Below, piece after piece: positions 7,576 to 14,436 of a stretch of DNA of 64,000 bases. Each line of letters begins with the position of its first letter. Position 1 is the stretch's first letter. Both the position numbers and the translations under genes were made by a program. Location: NCBI RefSeq assembly GCF_023218075.1, contig NZ_JALPTB010000010.1, positions 1 through 64,000 on the forward strand, in the 5' to 3' direction. The notes under the pieces were generated by a model. That model worked only from the letters and a program-made list of their open reading frames with translations. It searched no databases and was not told the DNA's origin. This DNA is from Rhodococcus sp. HM1 (lineage in GTDB: Bacteria; Actinomycetota; Actinomycetes; Mycobacteriales; Mycobacteriaceae).

Positions 7576-8677
7576 GAGCTACGAGACGAAGGCCGGCCGA
7601 CGCTGGCGCGTCCGCTACCGCACCCCCGACCGCCGCCAGACCGACAAGCGCGGATTCACCAGCAAGAGACATGCCCAGGACTTCGCCGCCACCGTCGAGG
7701 TCGAAAAGTTGCGTGGGGAGTACGTCGCACCGAAGCTCGGGCAGATCACCGTCGACGAGTTGGCACCCGAATGGTTGCACCGCAAGCAGTCCGATCTGAA
7801 ACCGTCGACCTACCGGTCCCTCGAGACGTCGTGGCGCGTCCACGTCCAGCCCCGCTGGGGAACCACCCGCATTGCAGATATCGATCTCGACGCGGTTGAG
7901 CACTGGATTGCCGACATGAACCGTGAGCGCGGCGCAACTGTCGTTATCCGCGCATACGGCATCCTGGCGGGCCTGCTGGACTCGGCAGTGAAAGCCCGTC
8001 GCCTCGCACGCAATCCTGCGCGTGGAGTGGAGAATCTGCCCCGGAAGACCGGTAAGCGACGCGTCTACCTCACACATGCCGATGTCGAACGGCTCGCAGA
8101 GGAGGCAGGCCAACACCGAGTGCTTGTGCTTCTGCTTTCCTACTGTGGCCTGCGGTGGGGTGAGGCGACCGCACTACGCGTCGAACACCTCGACCTACTA
8201 CGGCGACGCCTTCACGTGGTCGACAACGCCGTCCAGGTGGGAAGGACCGTGCACGTCGGCACCCCGAAGAACCACCAACACCGAATAGTGCCAATCCCTC
8301 AGTTCCTCGTCGACGAGCTGGCCCGCCAATGCGAGGGACGCAATCGTCACGACCTCGTGTTCCCCGGACGCGATGGTCAACACCTACGCCGCCCCGTCTC
8401 GACGACTGGCTGGTTCACCAAGGCAGTCGAGCGCGCTGGCATTGAACGTGTGACCCCACACGACCTCCGGCACACCGCCGCATCTCTGGCTGTAGCCGCA
8501 GGTGTGAACGTGAAGGCGCTTCAGCGAATGCTCGGCCACGCGTCCGCCGCCATGACGCTGGACACCTACGCGGACCTGTTCGACTCCGATCTGGACGCGA
8601 TCGGTCACGCCCTCGATAGCGCACGATCTACGCAGAGAGTGGGCAAAATGTGGGCACAAATGCCCACCGGCGAATAG
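7556..8677 (+). CDS. int: tyrosine-recombinase integrase
   Basis: A 373-aa protein with an Arm-type N-terminus, a SAM-like core-binding domain (about 65-160) and a catalytic domain with R200 (CGLRWGEA), H302-x-x-R305 (HDLRH), H328 (LGH) and nucleophile Y338 (TYADLF). All catalytic residues are present, so it should be active. Start is TTG 7556 or GTG 7562, inside the end of the repressor gene. It lies beside the intact tRNA-Ser used as the attachment site. Confidence 0.92.
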   Translation: MTVATIESYETKAGRRWRVRYRTPDRRQTDKRGFTSKRHAQDFAATVEVEKLRGEYVAPKLGQITVDELAPEWLHRKQSDLKPSTYRSLETSWRVHVQPRWGTTRIADIDLDAVEHWIADMNRERGATVVIRAYGILAGLLDSAVKARRLARNPARGVENLPRKTGKRRVYLTHADVERLAEEAGQHRVLVLLLSYCGLRWGEATALRVEHLDLLRRRLHVVDNAVQVGRTVHVGTPKNHQHRIVPIPQFLVDELARQCEGRNRHDLVFPGRDGQHLRRPVSTTGWFTKAVERAGIERVTPHDLRHTAASLAVAAGVNVKALQRMLGHASAAMTLDTYADLFDSDLDAIGHALDSARSTQRVGKMWAQMPTGE

Positions 8678-8693
8678 ACCGCACTGAACAAAA

Positions 8694-8730
8694 CGGTCCC
8701 GACCAGGCTAAACAGCCTAGATCGGGACCG
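8694..8730. terminator. terminator hairpin after integrase
   Basis: A long stem (8694-8709 with 8714-8730) contains one mismatch and closes on a small loop, 17 bp after the integrase stop and just inside attR. It can also stop minus-strand tRNA-Ser transcription from entering the element. Confidence 0.75.
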
Positions 8731-8739
8731 TTCCTATCT

Positions 8740-8763
8740 GCGGAAGCGGAGGGATTTGAACCC
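8740..8763. repeat. attR: 24-bp repeat within tRNA-Ser
   Basis: The copy of the 24-bp attachment repeat that forms part of the intact tRNA-Ser 3' half (T-arm and acceptor). It matches 1142-1165 exactly. Confidence 0.88.
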
Positions 8764-8825
8764 CCGTTGGTGTTACCCAAGCTCGCTTTCAAGGCGAGTG
8801 CATTCGGCCGCTCTGCCACGCTTCC
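8741..8825 (-). tRNA. tRNA-Ser (anticodon UGA)
   Basis: An 85-nt class II tRNA on the minus strand. The acceptor stem GGAAGCG pairs with CGCTTCC. The anticodon loop CTTGAAA has TGA in the middle on a CTCGC/GCGAG stem. A long variable arm and a T-arm with GGTTCAAATCC follow. CCA is not encoded. The 3' half is the integration target; the gene remains intact after insertion. Confidence 0.93.
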
Positions 8826-8850
8826 GTGGCAAATCCTAACCATAGGATGA

Positions 8851-9321
8851 TCACCTGTTGCCGACGGCCGCCGCGACCTTGGTGAATATCTGGGCCAAGG
8901 TCTTGATCTGAGACTTGCTGAGCAGGTCGATCAGATTGCGGCGGACGCTCGCGACATGGGTGGGCGCGGCCTCGGTGAGGCGGGCACGTCCCTCGTCGGT
9001 GAGGGCGGCCAGCACCCCGCGACCGTCCTCGGCGCAGGCGCAGCGCGACACCAGGCCCTCGTCCTCCATGCGGCGGATCTGGTGGGTGAGGCGGCTGCGG
9101 GACGAGAGCACGCCGTCGGCGAGGTCGCTCATGCGCAGCCGGCCGTCCGGGGCTTCGGACAGCAGGACCAGGATGCGGTATTCGGCGAGGGTGAGGCCGT
9201 GGGCTTCCTGCAGGTCACGGTTGAGAACATCCATGAGCCGGTAGTTGCCGTCCATATAGGTTCGCCAGGCGTGCTGTTCCTCGGCGGTCAACCAGTTCGG
9301 CTCGTCGTGTTCGGCGCTCAC
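8851..9321 (-). CDS. MarR-family transcriptional regulator
   Basis: A 156-aa winged-helix protein with the MarR core. It has LTLAEYRILVLLSEAPDGR, MSDLADGVLSSRSRLTHQIR as recognition helix, RMEDEGLVSR and the wing ACAEDGRGVLAALTDEG. GTG 9321 lies 6 nt after a TACAAT box (9333-9328), consistent with a leaderless mRNA. It is divergent from the quinone oxidoreductase at 9442, which is a plausible target. Confidence 0.88.
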   Translation of the reverse strand: MSAEHDEPNWLTAEEQHAWRTYMDGNYRLMDVLNRDLQEAHGLTLAEYRILVLLSEAPDGRLRMSDLADGVLSSRSRLTHQIRRMEDEGLVSRCACAEDGRGVLAALTDEGRARLTEAAPTHVASVRRNLIDLLSKSQIKTLAQIFTKVAAAVGNR

Positions 9322-9441
9322 GCGGGAATTGTAGTCAGCACCCCCGACTTTCCCGACCGGTAGGTCTGTTTTGCGCAACACATGCACGCAGTACCCGACA
9401 TCTCCGGCGAACAGGAACGACGACACGATAGTTTCGAACGC

Positions 9442-10425
9442 ATGCGCGCAATCGTTGTCACCGAACCCGGCGGGCCCGAGGTCCTCCGATGGGACGAGCA
9501 GCCCGATCCGGTCGCCGGTCCGGGTGAAGTCCTCATCGACGTCGCCGCGACCGCCGTCAACCGTGCCGACCTGCTGCAGCGTCGCGGCCTGTATCCACCG
9601 CCGCGCGGGGCCAGCAACATCCTCGGCCTCGAGTGCTCCGGTGTGATCGCCGAACTCGGCGAGGGCGTGACGGACTGGAGCATCGGCGACCGGGTCTGCG
9701 CACTGCTGTCCGGCGGCGGCTACGCCGAGCAGGTCGCGGTCCCGGCGTCGCAGCTGCTGCCGGTGCCCGACGGCATGGATCTCGCGGCCGCCGCGTCGCT
9801 GCCCGAGGTCGCGTGCACGGTGTGGTCGAACGTGGTCATGGCCGCCGGGCTCGAACGCGGCGAGGTGTTCCTCGTGCACGGCGGCGGCGGGGGCATCGGC
9901 ACCCACGCCATCCAGGTCGCGAAGGCCCTCGGCGCGAAGGTCGCGACCACCGCGTCGGCGGGCAAGCTCGACCGGTGCCGCGAGCTGGGCGCCGATCTGG
10001 CGATCGACTACCGCACCCAGGATTTCGTCGAGGAGGTGCGCGCGACCTTCGGTGGCGCCGACGTCGTCCTCGACAACATGGGCGCGAAGTACCTGCCCCG
10101 CAACATCGACGTGCTCGCGCCCGACGGGCGGCTCGTCGTGATCGGCATGCAGGGCGGATCGAAGGGCGAACTGAACCTCGGTCAGCTTCTCGCCAAGCGC
10201 GGGCACGTCCTCGCGACGGGTCTGCGCGGGCGTCCCGACACCGGCAAGTCCGGGAAGGCCGAGATCGTCGCCTCGGTCCGCGAGAACCTGTGGCCGCTGA
10301 TCGCCGAGGGCAAGGTGCACGCCATCGTGCACGCCGAACTGCCGATCACCGAGGCCGCCGCGGCACACGAGATGCTCGACGCATCCGACACCGTCGGCAA
10401 GGTGGTGCTCACGATCAACCGGTGA
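9442..10425 (+). CDS. NAD(P)H:quinone oxidoreductase, PIG3/Qor-like
   Basis: A 327-aa zinc-free medium-chain dehydrogenase. The GroES-like N-terminal part includes VNRADLLQRRGLYPPP. The Rossmann half has the VHGGGGGIGTHAIQVAKALG nucleotide loop (about residues 140-160). The PIG3 subfamily reduces quinones with NADPH in the cytosol. It corresponds in position and type to Rv3777 of M. tuberculosis. ATG 9442 lies 7 nt after TAGTTT (9429-9434), again a leaderless pattern. Confidence 0.85.
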   Translation: MRAIVVTEPGGPEVLRWDEQPDPVAGPGEVLIDVAATAVNRADLLQRRGLYPPPRGASNILGLECSGVIAELGEGVTDWSIGDRVCALLSGGGYAEQVAVPASQLLPVPDGMDLAAAASLPEVACTVWSNVVMAAGLERGEVFLVHGGGGGIGTHAIQVAKALGAKVATTASAGKLDRCRELGADLAIDYRTQDFVEEVRATFGGADVVLDNMGAKYLPRNIDVLAPDGRLVVIGMQGGSKGELNLGQLLAKRGHVLATGLRGRPDTGKSGKAEIVASVRENLWPLIAEGKVHAIVHAELPITEAAAAHEMLDASDTVGKVVLTINR

Positions 10426-10437
10426 AGCAGCCCGGTC

Positions 10438-11643
10438 TCACTCCGTCATCGCGCGCAACTCGCGAACGAGCTGGTCGATCTCGTAGCGCGTGGTGTACGG
10501 GGCGAGGCCGATGCTCACGGCACCGCCCTCTTCACCGACGCCCAGCGAATCGAGCAGCCGGCTGGAGCCGCGTCCGGTGGTGACGGTCGCGATGCGCCGG
10601 TCGGCGAGGTGCGCCGCGACCTTCTCGGCCGGTAGACCCGGGATCGTGAAGCTCAGCGTCGGCACGCGGCTCTCGGCGCGACCGATCACCATCACACCGG
10701 GCAGGTTGTCGAGCTGCCGGGTCAGCCGGTCGAACAACCGGTCCTGGTAGTCCTGCATCGAACTGATCGACGTGATGAGCTTTTCGCGGCGGGTGCCGGT
10801 CGCTTCGTCGTCCAGGGACGCGAGGAAGTCGACGGACGTGACGAGCCCGGCGAGCAGCGCGTACTGGTGGCCGCCGACCTCGAGCCGCTCCGGGCCGCGA
10901 GCGTTCGGGTCGAGCGACATCGACGGAATCCGGTCGAGCTGCGAGGGATCACGGAAGACCAGCGCACCGATCTGCGGTCCGCCCCACGCCGACGCGTTGA
11001 CTGTGAGGATGTCCGCGCTCAGATCGTCCATGTCGATGTGCGCGTACGGGGCTGCGCCCGCGGCATCGACGACCATCAGGCCCCCGACCTCGTGGACGCG
11101 GTCGGCGACGACCCGCACGTCCGGGGCCGATCCGACGATCGACGACGCGGCGGTCAGCGCGACCAGCCGGGTGGTCGACGTGATGAGCTCCTCGAACTGC
11201 CAGCTGGGCAGATCGCAGGTTTCGATGTCCACCTCGGCCCAGCGGACCTGCGCACCGTACCGGCTGGCGACCCGCAGCCAGGGTGCGATGTTCGCCTCGT
11301 CGTCCAGCCGCGACAGCACCATCCCGGTGCCCAGGCCGAGCCGTGAGCTCAGCGCCTCGGCGAGCCACGCCAGGAGCACGGCGCGGTCGGAACCGAGCAC
11401 CACGCCGGCGGGCTCACCGCCGACGAGATCGGCGATCGCCTCCCGCGCCGCCTGCAGCATCGATCCGCTGCGGCGGGAGGACATGTGCCTGCCCGACGAG
11501 GACGCGGTGGAATTCCGGAACGCCGTAGACACCGTGCGGGAGACCGCGTCGGGGATCTGCATGCCGGCCTGCGGATCGAAATGGGTCCACCCGTCGCCGA
11601 GCGAGGGAATCAACCCCCGGATCCGGGCAACGTCGTAAGCCAT
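10438..11643 (-). CDS. aminotransferase class V fold protein, PLP lysine missing
   Basis: A 401-aa protein of the cysteine-desulfurase-like family, with the same position as Rv3778c. The PLP-Asp is present at D193 (VVDAAGAAP), but the segment that should read S-x-H-K before GP reads NASAWGGP, with A219 at the lysine position. Family knowledge says this Lys forms the PLP Schiff base, so the protein may not be a PLP enzyme. ATG 11643 is 7 nt after TAGAGT (leaderless type). It is convergent with the oxidoreductase, 12 nt apart. Confidence 0.8.
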   Translation of the reverse strand: MAYDVARIRGLIPSLGDGWTHFDPQAGMQIPDAVSRTVSTAFRNSTASSSGRHMSSRRSGSMLQAAREAIADLVGGEPAGVVLGSDRAVLLAWLAEALSSRLGLGTGMVLSRLDDEANIAPWLRVASRYGAQVRWAEVDIETCDLPSWQFEELITSTTRLVALTAASSIVGSAPDVRVVADRVHEVGGLMVVDAAGAAPYAHIDMDDLSADILTVNASAWGGPQIGALVFRDPSQLDRIPSMSLDPNARGPERLEVGGHQYALLAGLVTSVDFLASLDDEATGTRREKLITSISSMQDYQDRLFDRLTRQLDNLPGVMVIGRAESRVPTLSFTIPGLPAEKVAAHLADRRIATVTTGRGSSRLLDSLGVGEEGGAVSIGLAPYTTRYEIDQLVRELRAMTE

Positions 11644-11798
11644 GCGTGACACTCTAAATCCCGCTGTCAATGAAGTGACGTCCGCGCCCGGACGAACGTG
11701 ACGTGGAGTACGCGACGACCGGCCGGGGAACAGCGGACATTCCGCACCTCAGCCGGGGTGGGGCGACACCGCGCCCGCCGAGGAGACAAGATGGAGGT

Positions 11799-12368
11799 AT
11801 GACGCATCCGGAGAACGAGCCCGTCCTTGTGATCGGTCCCGACGGTCGGCCGGTCGCGGTCCCCAAGCCCGGCACCAACGGTGACACGGCCGCGAAGACC
11901 GAGGAGAGCGACGCCGAATCCCTCACCGACATGGTCGAACAGCCCGCCAAGGTCATGCGGATCGGCACCATGATCAAGCAACTGCTCGAGGAGGTCCGGG
12001 CGGCTCCCCTCGACGATGCGAGCCGCACCCGCCTGAAGGAGATCCACAAGTCGTCCATCAGCGAACTCGAGCAGGGCCTCGCTCCCGAACTGCGGGAGGA
12101 GCTCGAACGCCTCGCGTTGCCGTTCGGTGAGGACGCGGTGCCGTCCGACGCGGAACTGCGCATCGCGCAGGCTCAGCTCGTCGGCTGGCTCGAGGGGCTC
12201 TTCCATGGCATCCAGACCGCCTTGTTCGCGCAGCAGATGGCGGCGCGGGCGCAGCTCGAGCAGATGCGCCAGGGCGCACTGCCCCCCGGGCTGGGCGGAA
12301 ACCCCCACAATCCCGAGGAACGCCAGCAGCACAACCCCGGCAGCCCGGGCACCGGGCAGTACCTGTAG
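11799..12368 (+). CDS. bpa: bacterial proteasome activator Bpa (PafE)
   Basis: A 189-aa protein. The helical core (about 40-150; VMRIGTMIKQLLEEVRAAPL, ELEQGLAPELREELERLALP, LVGWLEGLFHGIQTALFAQQ) matches the four-helix Bpa/PafE fold. The C-terminus ends GTGQYL, the GQYL motif that docks into the 20S proteasome alpha ring. The ring-shaped activator opens the proteasome for ATP-independent degradation of unfolded substrates. In M. tuberculosis the ortholog Rv3780 has the same neighbours. Start ATG 11799 has AGGAGA upstream (11781). Confidence 0.92.
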   Translation: MTHPENEPVLVIGPDGRPVAVPKPGTNGDTAAKTEESDAESLTDMVEQPAKVMRIGTMIKQLLEEVRAAPLDDASRTRLKEIHKSSISELEQGLAPELREELERLALPFGEDAVPSDAELRIAQAQLVGWLEGLFHGIQTALFAQQMAARAQLEQMRQGALPPGLGGNPHNPEERQQHNPGSPGTGQYL

Positions 12369-12412
12369 TCCCATTCGGGGTCCGGGCCGGGCGTGCTCTC
12401 GGGCGCGCCCGG

Positions 12413-12426
12413 TACCCTCGGAACCC
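12413..12426 (+). promoter_or_regulatory. -10 box for a leaderless start before wzt
   Basis: TACCCT at 12413-12418 is followed by 8 nt and a GTG at 12427. The 20-bp block 12412-12431 matches the block before wzm (32726-32745) at 19 of 20 positions, which supports a real shared element. Confidence 0.55.
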
Positions 12427-12453
12427 GTGTCAGTCTCTGGAGCAGCATCGTGA
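12427..12453 (+). CDS. 8-codon leader ORF overlapping the wzt start
   Basis: GTG 12427 opens a reading frame of eight codons (VSVSGAAS) whose TGA overlaps the wzt start as GTGA. The preceding TACCCT box would place transcription start at this GTG, so ribosomes could begin leaderless on the leader and re-initiate at wzt. The leader contains no rare-codon run or stalling motif that I recognise. Its role in setting transporter level is inference. Confidence 0.4.
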   Translation: MSVSGAAS

Positions 12454-13304
12454 GCCGGGTCAGCATCGAAACGCGCAATGCGTGCGTCGACTTCCCGATC
12501 TTCGACGCCAAGACCCGCTCGCTGAAGAAGGCGTTCCTGGGTAAGGCAGGCGGAGCGATCGGCCGCAACGACTCGGACGTCGTCGTGGTCGAGGCACTGC
12601 GCGACATCACGATGTCGCTGAAGGAAGGCGACCGCGTCGGGCTCGTCGGGCACAACGGCGCCGGCAAGTCCACGCTGCTGCGATTGCTGTCCGGGATCTA
12701 CGAACCGACGCGCGGGGCCGCCCGCGTCCGCGGTCGCGTGGCCCCGGTCTTCGATCTGGGTGTCGGCATGGACCCGGAGATCTCCGGGTACGAGAACATC
12801 CTGATCCGCGGCATGTTCCTGGGCATGACCCGCAAGCAGATGCTGCAGAAGGTCGACGACATCGCGGAGTTCACCGAGCTCGGTGACTACCTGTCGATGC
12901 CGCTGCGCACCTACTCCACCGGCATGCGGGTGCGCGTCGCCCTCGGTGTGGTGACCAGCATCGACCCCGAGATCCTGCTGCTCGACGAAGGCATCGGCGC
13001 GGTCGACGCCGAGTTCATGAAGAAGGCCCGCGTCCGGCTGCAGGAACTCGTCGCGCGCTCCGGCATCCTCGTGTTCGCGAGCCATTCCAACGAATTCCTC
13101 GCCCAGCTGTGCGACCAGGCGATGTGGATCGACCACGGCCGGATCCGCGAGCAGGGCGGCATCGAAGAGGTCGTGCGCGCCTACGAGGGCAACGACGCCG
13201 GCGACCACGTGCGCACGATCATCGAAGAACTCGAACGCGAACGCGCGGAACGGAACGGTGTCGTGTCCAACGGCACAGCGGCGACGGGTGCCGCCGGTGC
13301 CTGA
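12450..13304 (+). CDS. wzt: galactan exporter ATP-binding protein Wzt
   Basis: A 284-aa ABC ATPase of the polysaccharide-exporter type. Walker A is GHNGAGKST (67-75), the signature is YSTGM, Walker B is ILLLDEGIG and the H-loop is FASHS. Ortholog of Rv3781. With Wzm it is thought to flip the lipid-linked galactan across the membrane. GTG 12450 overlaps the leader peptide stop. The usual partner wzm is not adjacent but lies at 32741. glfT1 follows with an 8-nt overlap. The C-terminal Glu/Arg-rich tail is variable. Confidence 0.9.
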   Translation: MSRVSIETRNACVDFPIFDAKTRSLKKAFLGKAGGAIGRNDSDVVVVEALRDITMSLKEGDRVGLVGHNGAGKSTLLRLLSGIYEPTRGAARVRGRVAPVFDLGVGMDPEISGYENILIRGMFLGMTRKQMLQKVDDIAEFTELGDYLSMPLRTYSTGMRVRVALGVVTSIDPEILLLDEGIGAVDAEFMKKARVRLQELVARSGILVFASHSNEFLAQLCDQAMWIDHGRIREQGGIEEVVRAYEGNDAGDHVRTIIEELERERAERNGVVSNGTAATGAAGA

Positions 13305-14193
13305 CAGCCCGGAACGGATCATCGGGGTCGTCGTCACCCACAAGCGTCGCGAACTGCTCGGCGATTCGCTGAAGGTGCTGGCGTCGCAGACCCGGCCGCT
13401 CGACCATCTGATCGTCGTCGACAACGCCGACGAGAACGAGGTGCGCCTGCTCGTCGAATCCGCGCCTCTGCCGACCACCTACATCGGGTCCAAGCACAAT
13501 CTCGGCGGTGCGGGTGGGTTCGCCCTCGGCATCCTGCACGCGCTCGCGCTCGGCGCGGACCGGGTGTGGCTCGCCGACGACGACGGCCGCCCCGACGGCC
13601 CCGAGGTGCTCGAGACCCTCCTGGCGTGCGCGCATCGGCACGGCCTGGCTGAGGTGTCTCCGGTGGTGTGCGACATCGCCGACCCCGATCGGCTCGCGTT
13701 CCCGCTGCGTCGCGGCGTCGTGTGGCGACGTCGGCGCAGCGAACTCGGCGACGAGGATCTGCTGCCCGGCATCGCGTCGCTGTTCAACGGTGCCCTGTTC
13801 ACCGCCGCGGCGATCGACGCGGTGGGCGTGCCGGATCTGCGGCTGTTCGTGCGCGGCGACGAGGTCGAGGTGCATCGCCGGCTGGTGCGGTCGGGCCTGC
13901 CCTTCGGCACGTGCCTGCAGACCGCCTACCTGCATCCGGACGGGGCGGACGAGTTCAAGCCGATCCTCGGTGGCCGCATGCACACGCAGTATCCGGACAA
14001 CGAGACGAAGCGCTTCTTCACCTACCGCAACCGCGGCTACCTGCTGTCGCAGCCCGGCATGCGCAGGCTGCTGCCGCAGGAATGGGTGCGGTTCGGCTGG
14101 TATTTCCTGGTCACCCGACGCGACCCGGCGGGTCTGCGCGAGTGGATGCGTCTGCGCAAGCTGGGCCGCGAGGAACAGTTCGACCGGCCCTGA
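13297..14193 (+). CDS. glfT1: galactofuranosyltransferase GlfT1
   Basis: A 298-aa GT2-fold enzyme; ortholog of Rv3782. It has the N-terminal VVVTHKR, NLGGAGGF (donor site), catalytic DDD at 94-96 (LADDDGRPD) and the GDEVE and FFTYRNRGY segments shared with mycobacterial GlfT1. It adds the first galactofuranose residues to the GlcNAc-Rha lipid carrier at the inner membrane face. GTG 13297 overlaps the wzt stop; GTG 13258 is possible but would extend far into wzt. A terminator follows. Confidence 0.92.
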   Translation: MPDSPERIIGVVVTHKRRELLGDSLKVLASQTRPLDHLIVVDNADENEVRLLVESAPLPTTYIGSKHNLGGAGGFALGILHALALGADRVWLADDDGRPDGPEVLETLLACAHRHGLAEVSPVVCDIADPDRLAFPLRRGVVWRRRRSELGDEDLLPGIASLFNGALFTAAAIDAVGVPDLRLFVRGDEVEVHRRLVRSGLPFGTCLQTAYLHPDGADEFKPILGGRMHTQYPDNETKRFFTYRNRGYLLSQPGMRRLLPQEWVRFGWYFLVTRRDPAGLREWMRLRKLGREEQFDRP

Positions 14194-14199
14194 TGCGGC

Positions 14200-14224
14200 G
14201 ACCGGCAGGTCTCGCCTGCCGGTC
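14200..14224. terminator. terminator after wzt-glfT1
   Basis: A perfect 10-bp GC-rich stem (14200-14209 with 14215-14224) with a 5-nt loop, 7 nt after the glfT1 stop. It marks the end of the transcription unit where wzm would normally follow. Confidence 0.75.
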
Positions 14225-14379
14225 CGCTGATTCCGGACATTCGCGCTGCCGGGTGTCCCCCCCCTTTTCGCGGCACCGCTGCCGCATTCGTGTGACTTGT
14301 GCCACAATGCCCATTCTGGGTAATCTGCCGCCGCAAGCCACGCCCGCGCCGCCCGGCGCAGTGGCGTCTCACAATCCGA

Positions 14380-14408
14380 TTACATGCGTGCGCAGTCCGT
14401 TTTATGCT
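14380..14408 (+). promoter_or_regulatory. sigma70-like promoter of fadD
   Basis: TTACAT (14380-14385) and TATGCT (14403-14408) are 17 bp apart, the optimal spacing for the housekeeping sigma factor. The 5' leader of about 22 nt carries GGGGGAC as a ribosome site before ATG 14437. Confidence 0.5.
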
Positions 14409-14436
14409 CTTCGTCACAATCTTCTGGGGGACAGCG

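Larger units (their letters stand above)
1142..8763. mobile_element. integrated phage-satellite-like element in tRNA-Ser
   Basis: A 7.6-kb element lies between two 24-bp direct repeats. Contents in order are a HEPN-like cargo gene (+), then on the minus strand a capsid gene, at least seven small genes, a replication-type protein and an excisionase, then a repressor and integrase (+). The integrase lies next to the intact tRNA, as is usual for tRNA-integrated elements. Only one virion gene, the HK97 capsid protein, is recognisable. Portal, terminase, prohead protease, tail and lysis genes are absent. The ordered, overlapping small genes and intact att sites argue against a randomly decayed prophage. 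Phage satellite is my preferred reading; a compact phiRv1-like prophage remnant is the alternative. Confidence 0.8.
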
